A DNA stretch of 64,000 bases from Hoplostethus atlanticus (GCA_034670405.1 JAXDDX010000220.1:1-64000), one strand, 5' to 3'; numbered from the stretch's first letter, positions 12,874-25,852 are shown. A program made the numbers and translations. The notes: generated by a model not told the origin, from the sequence alone.

Positions 12874-12912
12874 CTTGACACTAGGCCAAATAACATTTGG
12901 CCTAGTGTCAAG
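12874..12912. repeat. Perfect 18-bp inverted repeat with 3-nt spacer
   Basis: CTTGACACTAGGCCAAAT, spacer AAC, then ATTTGGCCTAGTGTCAAG. It sits alone in otherwise non-repetitive sequence. It could be a hairpin RNA, a cruciform, or the stump of a small transposon. Confidence 0.9.
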
Positions 12913-14916
12913 GCTAGTCAGAGTTAGTTTTCTGATCTAGTTTCACATCTAGTTACTTATCAAAGATCTTGATCGGCCAAAGCAAAATGGAGAAAGAGAT
13001 GGAATTCACAGTTCACATTTTAGCTTTCTTTTTTCCAAACGTTTGGCAGCATTTTGTCTATTTGTGTTTATTTGTGTGTGCTTCCCTGCATATGTATGTC
13101 ACTATAAGTTGCGTCTCTCTCTGTGTCTCTGTGAAAGGGTTACATAATCAAAACCCCAACAGAGGAAAAACATGACAGAGACCATCACGAGACGAAGCCC
13201 ATTCGCCCCCTGGCTCAGGCCTCTGACAAGGCTACGAGTCACTTAAAATAGCCCCCTATTCTGTTACCCACATTAGAGCCTCAACAGCCTCCCACTGTGG
13301 ATCAGGGCAAAGAGAGAGAGAGAAATCAGGACCCCTATGTGAGGCATTCAGATTAACGGCAAGATGGCTTCATCTTGTGTGTGTGTGTTTGTGTGTGTGT
13401 TGGACGATAGGAGTGATTGGGATGAAAGGTGAGGGGTTGGGAGGTCAAGAAGGACAGAGAGAGGAGAGAGAGAGAGATGAGACAGAGGAATTACAAAGCA
13501 GAGCAGCCCTTGTTCTGCCTGATATCCTGCTCTGCGACACCTTCTCCCTCAGGGTACTGTGACATCCAGAGGACACGTCTAAGAAACTCTTATCAGCCTT
13601 CGCACACATGCGCGCACACACAAACACACACACATTCACATATTCACAAACACACACACACACATACGCACATACAGGATGATCCCCAGTGAAGTCTCAG
13701 CCAGCTAGAGGAGAGAGTGCATTGTGCAAGGGTGTGAGGAGAAAACGGTTCTAGCTGATTTATTTGACATCTTACCCGTTCAGTCCTGCTCGATTATGCC
13801 ATTTGGTACAAGCTCACGGTACCTCTTCAATGCCGACAGACAAAGGAAGTAAAGCCAAAGGGTAATGGCTCTGATGTGCTGATTGCGCTATGTAGACATG
13901 CATACGCTCACTGTAACATTAAGGGGCCTATCTATTTTTAGACCTCCAGTAAGCCATGCAGTATTCATGGTTCATTTAAAGACAGCCTATTTCTGTCCTG
14001 CACATCATGATGCTGACGGCCCTTCAGCGATCATCTTTGTGGGAACCCATGACACGTGTGGCCGTCATGTGCACAGTACATATGGCATGTATAGCACATG
14101 GCACTAAAGGAGCTGTAAATGGCTGAAGCTAACTTAGCCCAGTTATAGCCAGCCTGGCATGTGGACATGTGTGTTGGTAAGAGGTGAAGACAGGGTGGTG
14201 AGGAAAAAGGGCCCTATCAGGAGTTGTTTTTGATGGTGGTGGGGTATGAGCATGTGGTTGGGGGGGGTGATGGGCATGATAATAGAACAAAAATAGCACT
14301 ATGTGTTTGTGAGTACAACTTGTGAACTCTGAGTCATTATGCCATTCATAACCCACCCATGGTGGCAAATAGCTGGTCATGCCGAGTCTCTTCTATTTAT
14401 TCCAAACTAATGACTTCTTGTATGTGTATGTGTATGTGACGAATAAAGCTCTTGAATCTCTTGTGCACCAGGATGATTTTTCTCCAGAACCAGCTACCTG
14501 ATGCTGGGTGTTTTGAACAGCAAAAGCTTTCATGAAATGGGTCTAGGTCGAATCAGTATTTCGTTGTATCGATCAGCTGTAAAGCATAGCAATATGGTCA
14601 TTTATTTCTATGAAAAACTTTGAATTATCTATTGGTTTATTGGACTGTTATTCTCCAGCACAGTCTCATGAGATTATCTTCAACCCTTTTTTCCTTTTAT
14701 TCTTGTCCTATGCATTATTTATTCTCCAGCACAGACTCCTTCTGATGATTGGCACTGAAACAAGGAGCAACAGGGGTTGTTTATAAGACATGATAGTGCT
14801 GAGATGGCAGGTGGTGTCATGTAAAAGAAACAACGTTTTACCATCATAAAACAATGTGATAATGTTTTCTGCACAATACTGGATCCATTAACTTTGTTTT
14901 GATTCCTTTACTTTAC

Positions 14917-14968
<52 letters not shown>

Positions 14969-17900
14969 TGAGTGTGAATGCAACAGCTGGAGGGAGCAGA
15001 TGTAACATGGTGTCCCTGGGGTAGCAGCGGGCCATGCACCATCTCCTCCTGTCCAGACAGAGACAGGCTGGCCTGGGGTGAAGACTAGACAGGCCAGGTC
15101 CTGCAGCGGGTCCAGGTCAGAGACACCACTCAGCACTGACACTACTTAACGCTGAGGGACGTAGTGCCATATAGCACCGGGTTACCTCTTTAAAAAAGAT
15201 CAGATCCTCTTCTTGTCCCACTCCCTTTCCTCTCAGTCTCTCTGACTTTTCTTCCCCTCTGTCCAACTCTAAATAAACATGCATCTCTTCTCCTTTTATA
15301 CCTTTTGGCCCAAATTATCCTTCCCTTCACCATAATCTGATATGTTCTTTCTTATGAGGCAATTATCTCTATTCTTTTCCATGTATGTATGTATGTATGT
15401 ATGTGTGTGTGTGTCCTTGCAATTCTGCATCTAAAAAATCCTTGTGAACATAGTTCCATTAAATACTCGCTCCTATCCAGTAATCTGTGCTGTGGCATTT
15501 TAAAATACACAATCAACCTTTTGCTCTGGTATTCTATGGGTCAGCTATTAGAGGTGAAAGGGGAAGCATCGAAGAGGAGGAGTAATTGTCACTGAAAAAA
15601 CTGTTATTGCTGTCATAGCCTCCAGGAAAGAACTTCTCAGAAGTTCTCTCTCACCCAAATCCCAGCATAATGGTGAAAGTAGCAAAAGGGATTTCTGTTC
15701 ATACAGATCCACTTGAAAAAGAACCCAACTCTTGATTAAATCGGTGGGTAAACCTTGGTTTAGAGTGCCCAAACAGCTCATGTATGTCATCTCACTCACC
15801 TCTTCTTCTGCTGTCAAGATAAGAGATTAAATAGAGGATTGGGAGATGAACAACCGATGAACAACCCTTTATTTGCTAACACCTGCATTTATCCATCTCC
15901 CTGTCCACTCTCCCCTCCCATGCCTGTAGTACCGTGTTGTGTCCTGCCCACCCGCCTGCTCAGACTGCTGTGAGGCTGGCCCACAGGGGAAACCAGCTGG
16001 AGGGGCTGGCCGCAGGAATCTCTCATCCACACACACTTTCTAACATGAAGCTCTCTTGGAATATGTGTGGAAGAGCAACCATCCACACCATGTGCCTAAT
16101 ACATAAACAGAAATGAACACCATGCCGTCTTTGCTCAAGCTTTAACGAGTGCAATCATACCATGTCCGTGTCTCCCGGTTGCAAAATGGCAATGCATATA
16201 TGTATATGGTAATGGTTTGATACACACATTATGCATGTTCCATACATTCACATTAGACTGGGTGACGAGCAAACCACACTCCATGAGATGAGATGATGAG
16301 ATGAGTAACAGCTCATTTCCCAGGGTGGTGTATTTCAAACGGAGGCTGGTGACGGACAGGTGTGCTGTTTATTAATGTGTGTGTGTGTGTGGTTGTATGA
16401 AATGTCACCCTATTGGGGAGGGTTGCAACCAATTCCACCTGACCTCTGGCGCATTATAAGTCATGTCACACCCCATAGTACTTAAGCCAACCATCCAGCA
16501 TCCTGCCATCACAGTCCATTGTCGTCTCTCTGATGCTTTATGGGCCGCTGTTTGGAATGCAAGTGGTGTTTATGTTCAAGGGCAAGTCCCTGTAAAGTAA
16601 ATGACATCTTCTCCTCCTGCGTCCTCTCTCCTAACCTTTTCCTTCATTGATCCATAGTGAAAAGTAAAGAGTAAACCGTCATCCTCATCTCAAGTTCAAC
16701 CCAGAACCCTCTCTCGCAGACTACGATGGACAGAGAAGCCAAAATTCCACTTCAATTTACTTCAGACGTTGATTAGAGTTAGGTAGAATTAGTTAAGCAA
16801 TCCAGTCATACATTTGACTCTCTTTTTTTTTTTTGTCCATCCCAGACAAATGCTTCCCCTTTGGAACAATTAATGTGCATTGCTATGGCAAGATAAGGAA
16901 AAGGCAATCCCACGATATGACTGTAGGAGCTATACATTCTCAGTTTGGGCAAGTGTCTTGTCCATTACAATTCATGCCAACCTGTTAATGATAGTGTGAA
17001 TGCACAATAGCATGTGTTTTCTGGATGCAGATGCATCTGGATCCCAGTCGTACAGAACCCAAGCTAGTGTGAGTGAGCTTTTACAGGTTTTGATTGAATG
17101 AATCCCATCCATGCCAGGTCATACCAACATGGGATGAGATCGAGAAACTCATTCGCACAACAAATGACTTGGTCCAACTATTTTACTCTGTTCAATTTCT
17201 GCTTTTAATAGCCCATCTTAAATCTTACCATCTGTTTATTTTTTTCTCTTAAATGAACTGCGTTGCCTTGCAGCTCAAGAAAACCAGTGAGCTATAACTA
17301 GTATTGCATTAAGGTGAAGGCAGTGAGCCTTCAACCTAATGCCTTCAACCTAGGAATGAAGATTTGAAGGCCAATATGTTTCAAGACTGTGATTACTGAT
17401 GTTGCAATATTTATGACACAACTGCACAGGTCATTAAACATGAATTAAACATCAAACATTAAACATGGATATAACCTTGGGTCCCAGAAGGGAGCAGGTA
17501 CACCATACAGTATGCCAGGTTGGGGATCTATAAACATTTTTGCACAGCCAGTATGAAGTTTCTGTAATCAAGGTCAGTTGGTCTAAAAGCCCTTCGTATG
17601 AACCACAGACCTAAACACGGGACATAAAACTATGCTTGAAGAGCCCAGCAGAAAGAGAGGAAAAAGGCTGCACCTTCTGTGATCCTGCAGAGATGACAGC
17701 GTGTCTCACACTGGGTATGAGCTGAAACCCAGCTGGCTAGAGAGCAGATTTCCTTCATCAACATTCACTTAAACCAGGGATGTCACAGGTAACATCAAAG
17801 GTCTGGACACATACGCAGTGCTAAAAAAAAAGTGCATTATACTGAGGTCACTACCTTAATTTTTTTTTTTCAGTTTGTTTGACTATTCTAAGTGCATTGA

Positions 17901-17988
17901 TAAAATAAAAAACAATCCATATTGTGTGACTTTTTATTTTCAATATTTAATTCTTGTCAAAGTGTCTAACAGATTATATATTGTACGG
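12913..17988. other. Intergenic, nothing recognised
   Basis: Mostly unique sequence with TG tracts (13375-13400, 14920-14960, 16376-16391), AC-rich stretch 13610-13665 and a TATG tract at 15382-15402. GTGACGAATAAAGCTCTTGA at 14437-14456 may be a LINE tail stump. No gene found on either strand. Confidence 0.6.
14920..14960. repeat. (TG)20 microsatellite
   Basis: Perfect TG tract in intergenic sequence. Confidence 0.95.
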
Positions 17989-18605
17989 AAGCCGAGAACG
18001 GCCGTGCTTGCAATTTTTTTTTTTAATGCCGTTATCTCGAGATAACAAAGCTCGTTTTCTCGTGATAACGGGTTAATTTATCTCGTTATCTCGAGAAAAC
18101 AAAAGGCCAATTTCTCGAGATAACGAGGTAAATTATCACGTTTCATATTTGTGTTGTATTGGTGTTTACTGAGAAACACTGACGCCAACATTCTGTTTAA
18201 TTTCACAAGAGTGGACCATGACATACACACACTGCTCTGTGGGGTGGGTTTGGGAGTTTCAAAGCAAACCATATGAACTTTTTATGAACTTTTGCCATTT
18301 GTTGTAAGAATGTTTTCCCTAGTGATTTGATATGAGGGTATTTATATTATGGGGTAGGCTTACATACAGTGGTCAACTTAAAGCAGATGTGTTCAGTCCA
18401 GTAGGCTACAACCAAAATAATTCTTGTTGGCATAGGGGAACTGGAAAAGAAACTACCTACATTGGTGGGTGTTTGAATGGTATAATAAAGTAAGATTGTT
18501 CATAACTGTGATAAAGGGTTATCTCGTTATCTCGAGAAAACGAGATTTGTTTTCTCGTGATAACGGCATTAAAAAAATAATTGCAAGCACGGCCGTTCTC
18601 GGCTT
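17989..18605. mobile_element. Palindrome-rich MITE with 27-bp terminal inverted repeats
   Basis: Ends are inverted copies of AAGCCGAGAACGGCCGTGCT followed by TGCAATT. Inside each end are clustered short palindromes of the type TTATCTCGAGATAA and CTCGTTATCTCGAG, about seven copies counting degenerate ones, also arranged as inverted repeats. The middle (18140-18500) is AT-rich and non-coding. ATATTG occurs just outside both ends but does not abut the left end exactly, so the target duplication is unclear and the superfamily is left open. Confidence 0.8.
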
Positions 18606-18859
18606 AATATTGCATAAAACATATAAACAAAACAATACCTTCAGTAAATGAATAGGAATCCAAGCAGGGATTTGGAATAGCCCAGCCAAAATTACATCTT
18701 TTTACATCCTTTCCCAGAATCCAAAATGGAAGAGTCAGTAGGAAAAAAAGCTTATTCATGACTTCATCATGAGTTCCTCCAAATGAAAACAATGAGCATC
18801 TGACTGGCCATGTTCTGCATGCTGCCACATGAATGCAGCATAAGGATGTAATTTGACCA

Positions 18860-19545
18860 GCCTTGAGGGAGTGGCTCAGTCTCTTCTCAGAGTAAGGCTA
18901 GACCAGTTAGCTTATCCTAGCTCAGGGTCCTGCCGATGGATATTAGCATCCTGCCTACATGTCCTATTCTCCTGGTCTACCTGCTCCTGTCCACTGACGC
19001 TGGTCATGTTTGTCTGTGTGAGTGAGAGTGTGTGTATGGGTGTGTGTGGGTGTGTCTCCTATCGGTTCCAGGCTGCAGCCCGGCAGAGTTGGCGTCTGGT
19101 TGGTCCCCCCCCCCCTCCTAGGATGATGCTGACTGAGCGGGCGTTCTCCTATCTGGGCAGTGTTGGCGCCTGCATGGTCCCCTAGTCCTATGATGACGCT
19201 GACTGAGTTGCCGTTGCTGTGATGCCGCCCCATCAGATCTGGATGTCCCACCATAATAAACTTTTATATATTGTGTATACGCTGCTTGCCCAAACTCGGC
19301 ATCTATTGCACGCCCAACCGTCCTGGTAGGGGGATCCCTCTCTGAGTAGCCCCTCCCAAGGTTTCTCCCATTTTTCCCTATAAGGTTTTGTGGGAGTTTT
19401 TCCTTGTCCTCTGTGAGGGTCTAAGGCTGGGGGATGTCGTGTACTAATCATTTATTATTTTCACATGTTGGGCACTGTGAAGCCCTTAGAGACTGTAACA
19501 GTGATTAAGGGCTATACAAATAAATGTGATTTGATTTGATTTGAT
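18860..19545 (+). mobile_element. Fish LINE 3' region
   Basis: Contains the string of signatures seen in a common teleost LINE 3' end: a GGGCAGTGTTGGCGCCTG block, CAAGGTTTCTCCCATTTTTC, GGGAGTTTTTCCTTGTCC, GAAGCCCTTAGAGACTG and AAGGGCTATACAAATAAA, ending in tandem TGATT units. No reverse transcriptase remains. The family was recognised from memory, not by a search. Confidence 0.6.
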
Positions 19546-19883
19546 GTCTCTCCTCACCTCAGCCTGCATTTGACTTCATGGCATTTTCCAATTTCCAGTG
19601 TTTTGAATTCAGAATAGTTTGAAACATTGAACATTGAACAGATGTTAACAGATGTGCAATGTATTACATATATTAAAGTCAAACGTCCTGGATACAGCTG
19701 GTCATATATTTCAGCTAGCCCACACATTACTTGTGTAAACTTAATTTTTGCACAGGCCCACTGACCCAGGAGCTAATATCTTAATTCATAAAGTCCATGA
19801 TCGACCTACGATATCAGAAACTTAGTCCATGTTGGCACTATTTTGTATCCCTTAGCCATGCCTATTTGTCGTCAATTATGTGT

Positions 19884-20005
19884 CTGAGCTCTTGTTTATT
19901 GGCTCTTGTTCATTTGATACACTTATTTGTCTTAGCTCTTGTTTATTTGGTTCACTTATTTGTCTTAGCTCTTGTTTATTTGATTCTCTTATTTGTCTCA
20001 TTTGT
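19884..20005 (+). repeat. Short tandem repeat, about 33-bp unit x3
   Basis: Three to four imperfect copies of CTTAGCTCTTGTTTATTTGG followed by TTCACTTATTTGT. It ends about 85 bp before the gypsy-type LTR. Confidence 0.75.
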
Positions 20006-20088
20006 TTAAGATATAGTAGGTTGCTAACTTATTGCACTCTTACCTTAACACTAGTTATGCTCTTAGTTGCTTGTTTAGGAAGGAAATG

Positions 20089-20956
20089 TGTCACACTTCT
20101 CAGAATAAAAGACACCTCCCCTACTAAGGCTCAGATCCCAGAGGCACAGGAACACCAGGGACACAAGTTTCAATAAAATAGTCACTTTTATTTATACAAT
20201 TGGTCTTCTTAAAATTCGGCACTCTAGAGTGTGACTCCTTATTAAAATGGGTGGGCCAACTATATAAAACTACCTGACCCCAACGGGAGATCTAATAAAA
20301 CAGTCCGTGCAGATTCAAGCGTGGTGAAGGGCGCTCATCACTGTCCTCCAGGTAATACGGGTCCACGGTGATCCTATCGGTTGACGTTCCCGGACCGCGT
20401 CGTCCAATCTATCTGCCGGCAGGGCTGGCTCCACTCGTCTGCTTCATCAGCGTCACCTCCAAGGAAGAAACAGACCCGTTGTGAGTGGCAGGGCTGGCAA
20501 CATACACACAATAAAGGCACTGCCTAGGTAGGCTCACGTCCCTTTAAAAGATACTTAGCGTGCGTTGAATCAAAGTGTGTCGGCTCCGTCGGCTCGGCTT
20601 CGTCGTGTTGGGAATCGGGTTTGGAGTTCGGCGTAACAGCTGCGGGTCCTGTGCACAGTTTCACCCCCTCCAGTACTGCTGAGAAGTCTTTTATAGGGAT
20701 TGCTGTCCATTGTTTCAGTGGGAGTGGCTAAGATTATCGATTGGGAACACCTGTGATGTTCCTGAAGTTAGGTGGGTGTGTCATGGGGTTCCTCAACTTG
20801 TCGGCACACACGCGCACACACAGCAAAAAAAACATTCCACCACACCATAAGGACCTGCATGCTTTTGGTCCACACTACAGATACATTAACAAAATATATA
20901 AGGACAAGAGGACCCAACCCCAATCCACCCTTTGCCAGATTACCCACTGTCTGACA
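20089..20956 (-). repeat. LTR of the gypsy-type element (3' LTR)
   Basis: 868 bp. In element sense it begins TGTCAGACAG and ends GTGTGACA, so it has TG...CA ends, and it is preceded by a purine tract (minus-strand A-G-T then G7-AAA, 20957-20967). Contains a TATA-like CCTATAAAAGACT (20697-20685) and an AATAAA near 20194, as expected for U3 and R. Because the other end is lost, the target duplication cannot be tested. Confidence 0.75.
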
Positions 20957-20976
20957 GTTTCCCCCCCACTATATCA

Positions 20977-22620
20977 TTAGTCGTCCCGACTATGTAATGG
21001 TTCTGCTCTATACCTATGGGGCGGTATACCCTTGGTAGCTCTCTGGGACCTACGCAACCCGGTAGACTCCCCAGCGGCGGCGACGGCCGATTGACGTCCA
21101 GCAGACCCTGACCCTCCAGCTGGCGGCGGGAGGTCAGGAGGGTCTTTTTGGGCGACAGAGACTTGTGGGCCCTCTACTGGTTCATGCTGCTCCTCGGGGT
21201 AATCTGCAATTACAGGTACCTCTAGTCCAGCCGGTTCCCGGTGTGCGACTGGTTCCCCCATCTGACGTGTCCGATAAAATATCCTCACTGGCCATGGCCC
21301 TGTCGAGCTTCTCTGAGGTTGTGGGCATCTGGGGTCCAGGAGATCTGTCTGCTCCACTTCTTGTCCTTGTCCTGGGCTTCTCTGCAAGAAAGTGACAGGG
21401 CAAGTGCGCAGATTGTTTCTGTGAGCTGTACGAGTGGGGCCTCCCTTACCTTCGGGCCGGATCAGGTACACTGGGCGGTCGGGGGCCACCTGAGAGACCA
21501 CCACAAATGGTGTGGGTAGCCACCGTGGTTCCAGCTTTCCTTGGGCTCGTCTTCGAAAGTGGCGAAGTAGCACCCGCTCACCTGGAAGGAGGCTAGCCAT
21601 CCGAGCTCGCCGATTGTACCGTTCCTGATCTCGTCCCTGTTGACGAGCAGCATGTTGTTCGGCCAGGGCATAGGCTTGACTCAAGGTCTGGTGGTGATGC
21701 CTAACCCAGCCCTCCAGGGTATGGGTGGCAGTAGCAGGGCCCACCCCGTGAATCCAGTCCACTGGCAGCCTGGCATGCCGCCCAAAGACTATGTAGTGTG
21801 GTGTAAGGCCGGTAGTGCTATGAGTGGTATTGTTATATACCTGTAACAGCGCCGGTAGTCTGGCAGGCCACTGGGATTTGACATCAGTAGTGAGGGCCCT
21901 CAAAAGTCCGAGCAGGGTTTGATTGAACCTTTCGCAGGCCCCATTCCCTTGTGGGTGGTATGGGGTGGTCCGGCTTCGTTGACAGCCATACATCTGGCAC
22001 AGCTCGCTGAACAGGGCAGACTCGAAGGCTGCTCCCCGATCCAAGAGGATCCGCTCTGGGCAGCCAAAAACTCTAAACCAGCCGTTCCATACTGCCTTGG
22101 CGGTGGTAGCTGCCGTCTGGTCCCGGGTTGGGAGAGCTAGGGCATACTTGGAAAACAAGTCAGTTAGTACCAACACATACGGGTAGGCATCTTCTGGCCG
22201 GCCTAGGGAAAGGAAATCAATTCCCACAATTTGGAATGGGTAAGAGGTGGTAATAGACACCAGCGGTGCCCTTACCTCAGGCCCGACTTTGTTGACTAGA
22301 CACTGGGGGCAGTTTGCAGCCCACTCTAGCCCGTTGCGGCCCATTCCTGGCCAGAAAAATCTTCGCCGTAGTAAGGATAGTGTCTTTTCTGGGTTCATGT
22401 GGCCTGCTTGGTCATGGTATTCCTCCCAAAGAGCCTTAGTCTCACTCTGAGGTACCAACACCTGGAGATTGGTCACCCCAGTACCCCTCTCAAGACCGCA
22501 CCGGTAAAGCATGTGACCACTGACCTCTATGCGGCTCCACTCCCGGAGGAGCCGTCTCAGCTGAGGTGATGCTTGGGCCCTTTCCTGAGGGGGGGGGGCA
22601 GGTGTCCCTCTTCCTTCCAA
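20977..22620 (-). pseudogene. gypsy-type integrase and C-terminal tail
   Basis: 547 codons open. Zinc-binding HHCC residues at about H69, H74, C104 and C107; catalytic triad D135, D194, E230, spaced as expected for a DD35E integrase; a chromatin/GPY-F-like module at about 340-415; and a Pro/Ser-rich tail ending near a Leu-Arg-Arg-Ser-Gln motif common to fish gypsy elements. Integrase would insert the cDNA copy into the host genome. The frame is intact, but it is cut off from its polyprotein by the frameshift upstream, so it is called a remnant. Confidence 0.85.
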
Positions 22621-22893
22621 TGTCGAAGTTGCTGCAGGTCGGGGTCCTGTTGTTGTCGTTCGGCCCAGGCATGCAGCTCCGGCTCAGTCTCTGATTGTAG
22701 TGGTTCTTCTCGAACTGTTCTCACGACTGCCTCTGTCTGTTCACCTGGCAACCTAGACAACACATCTGCATTTTGATTAGTTTTTCCCGGTCGATACCTA
22801 ATCGTGTACTTGTAGTTGGCCAGTTTGGCTGCCCACCGCTGCTCTGTTGCCCCCAGCCGTGCCGTCTCCAGGTAAACCAGTGGGTTGTATATA
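22557..22893 (-). pseudogene. gypsy-type RNase H C-terminal fragment, frameshifted
   Basis: A different frame from the integrase holds the typical RNase H end: a Tyr-Arg-Pro-Gly-Lys and Asn-Ala-Asp-x-Leu-Ser-Arg motif (near 22770-22745), then the linker to integrase. The frame leaves register at the G10 run (22589-22598), which suggests a one-base indel there, either real decay or a homopolymer sequencing error. Its upstream end coincides with the truncation point of the element. Confidence 0.75.
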
Positions 22894-22919
22894 CCCCAAA
22901 TGCACTTATGATTTCTGGT

Positions 22920-23022
22920 GACTAGTAGTTTTCTTGCCTACCTATGTTGAATGCACTTATTGTAAGTCGCTTTGGATAAAAGCGTCTGCTAAATGACTGT
23001 AATGTAATGTAATGTAATGTAA
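22920..23022 (+). repeat. SINE-type tail (TAAGTCGCTTTGGATAAAAG) with (TAATG)n
   Basis: Holds GAATGCACTTATTGTAAGTC, GCTTTGGATAAAAGCGTCTG, CTAAATGACTG and then five TAATG repeats. The 3' tail is the same as in the two tRNA-Lys SINE copies, but there is no tRNA-like head. It abuts the broken end of the gypsy-type element. Confidence 0.65.
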
Positions 23023-25852
23023 TTGATTGATTTAAACTCAAGTGGATAGGAAGCTGATTGGAAACAAGTAATTACAGTTTCCCTTAACTCCCTTAACCCT
23101 TAACTTAACTTTGTAGTGGTATGGCATCCCGGGGGTGGGTGGGGGTTTGGGGTTGCTCAATGCACATCTGAGGGAAGAACTGTTCAAAGCACGGGAGAAA
23201 AGCAATTTCCCACTCGATGTATGATTACATGACTTGTTGAATATGTACTTTCCTTTATACTTATACTATGTCACTTTGCGGATGGCAACGTTCAATGTTG
23301 GAGAAAAACGTTAACAATTACCTTCTGTTGTGGAGTCGACATCAGATTGTTGTTGTCGGACAGCTTTTTTTGAGGTCAGACTGCACCCTTGTCCGTCTAG
23401 AAGGTGATGTCTGTCTCATAGAGGCGGATAAGGACTCGAGGACTTTTCAACTCAAGAGAAACAACCACATAAAAGCTCACGTTGATCTCACTCTGATCAA
23501 AACAAGACATCTCCAAATAATCTGAAATGAGTGTCATTTAACTCTCCTGAATATGAAACCATGACATTAGAGAAAAATCTCAAAGAAAACTCAATAATGT
23601 TGCATTTTCCTATTGCAGCCACGGGGGCAGCAGCCATATAGTAGGAGCTGATTACCATTATATATGTCACATGTTAGCATCTTCACATTTATCTCATAAA
23701 GTCTCAAGAATGTATTCTCTCTGTGTTATTTCCTCCTTGCTCCTAAGGGGGTTTTAGGAGAAACATTTCAGATGCATGTGATCACAGATACAAAATTGAG
23801 ATCTCCCCTATTTCTTAAGAGAAATCCTTTGGGAAAGAGATCCATTTAGATCAATTTCTATACATTGACCAATTTATTTTGCCGATATTGTGGCAGTGCG
23901 CCACAGATGAGACTATGTATGGGAAACACTGAGTCAGAAGCATGAGGTTAAGGAGGGGTTAGGAACCTATTCAGACGAAAACCTTAGATGATGAAAGTAA
24001 AGTTGAGGACTCTTGTTGCTGATGTTCAGATGGTCTCGTCTGGGTGCAGGGGGCTCCAGGGATAGATTGGTGAGGGGATAAATGTTTCACGTGTCCTTGT
24101 CACATAATCCAATATGACACTTGTGTGAATGATAAAAAAGAAATGGGCCATGACCTCAATTCAGTTTCAGCTGTGGGATAATGGGGCTATTACTTATTAC
24201 TAATGTGCACTTAGCCACATGCATGTAAGAAAAAACGTCAGCTGCAGAGCTAGATGGCTGTTGCCTTCCAAAAAGAGCTGCTTTATCTAAATGACGTGAA
24301 CATGACCATGAGGCAAAGAAGAAATCTCTCTCTGCCTCTTTCACACACAAAGTGCAACCCTGAACTTATCCAGACATTACTCGGAGGGGTTGTATGTGTG
24401 AACGCAAATGTCCGAATCAGTTGGTCTGGAAATTAAATAGACTTCACCCACCCAGCACCCTAGTCTAAAATCCGTTTTATCGCCGAGTGAGCCCAAGTGT
24501 GAATTAAGCAGAAGATTCTCCGGAGTATTCTCTACGAGCGAGTGGGCGTGTTGATGACGTATTTATCATGTGACTGGCGCGAAACCGGGATAATACAAAC
24601 ATCCAAGGGTGAGGAAGAAGGCAACTAGATCAGACAAAGAAGACACAGACGCCAAAGAAAATGTTGGGTATTGACATCAACACAAAAGCGGCCACTGAGA
24701 GTCGGTCACTTCGTCCGCCATCTTCGTGCTGTAAACAAAACACTGTCATTTCCGCAGCGTACTTTTTGTGTCATGTCCTGTCTCCCGCATGCTCTACCCA
24801 GGCCCCACCACTTGCCTAAACTAACTGGAGTATTTTCTCTTGTTGTGAACACATCCGAAACATTCTCCGGTGGTGCGCTGTATGTGTGGAAGGGCAACTC
24901 CGGTTAAAGTGGGGACCTGATCCTCTGGAGAATATCCGAGGTGTATATCTGAAAGAGGCTTCTTTCTCTGCTTTCTCTCCCTCTCTCTCAATCTCATTGT
25001 ATGTTTCTTCATTTTTCTTTCTGTCACTGTCCATCTTTCTCTCTCCTCCACCCTTGCCTCTTACTGACTCAAATAATTCTGCTGTGATACACAACATAGC
25101 ACTTTGTCATCATGTAAGGTAAGGACAATTTGCTGATGATGCAAATTCCAAGGTTACCTCACCTCTCTGGCTGCTTGTTAGAGGACAGCTTAAACATTGA
25201 GCCTGTGAAAGAGGGTCTGGGAAAAAGATAGTCATGTACATATCTGTTCATTTATTTACATTCCAGTAATGTCTGCTCTGTGCTGAGAGTTAAGGTTGAC
25301 GTGATATTCAGCATTATCCAACAGTATCCCAGGGGTAATAATAAACGTACTTACACATCTAAGTGTGTGTGTGTGTGTGCGTATTAGTGTGTGCTGAACG
25401 ATTGTGTGGCATAGGGATTTGCTGAAATGGTGCTCTAATCTTTATTTATGTATAGCCATAGGCTTTGCAGCTCATATTCAAGAATAGGAGGCACTGACCT
25501 CAGGACCTGAGGAACGCATGTCGAGGAACGCATGCTAATCTTGGAAAATAGTCACCGAATCGATGACTTACACATCTTGGTATATGTTCAATTGAAGTGG
25601 GGGTTGGAGATTAGGTGGGAGCTGCATTTCAAAATGCATCAAGGCAGCATCCTCACCCATCCACTGACTAAGATTTTGGATAAATGGCAGCACATCATAA
25701 GTAGCCCCTATAATGAATCTAATTCTGCTTGCCTCCATGCTCCACCACTTCAAACTTCTCTTTTCTACACTCAGTACATCTTACTACCTCCTCCTGACGA
25801 TGTACTTCTTCAACTACCTCTACCACTAACTCTTTTTTCTACTGCTGTTGCC
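23023..25852. other. Intergenic, possible transposon debris at 24360-24960
   Basis: The 24470-24900 part is richer in CpG than its surroundings and has repeated TCCGGAG/TCCGAA motifs, suggesting an old DNA transposon, but no matching ends were established. The 85-codon frame at 23268-23525 has no recognisable motif. Confidence 0.5.

Larger units (their letters stand above)
20089..22893 (-). mobile_element. Ty3/gypsy-type LTR retrotransposon, 3' part with one LTR
   Basis: Reading right to left: end of an RNase H region, integrase, polypurine tract, then an LTR (20956-20089). The 5' LTR, gag, protease and reverse transcriptase are absent; homology stops abruptly near 22893, where SINE-like tail sequence begins. 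A G10 run at 22589-22598 shifts the frame between RNase H and integrase. The copy is therefore defective. No envelope frame is seen. Confidence 0.85.
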
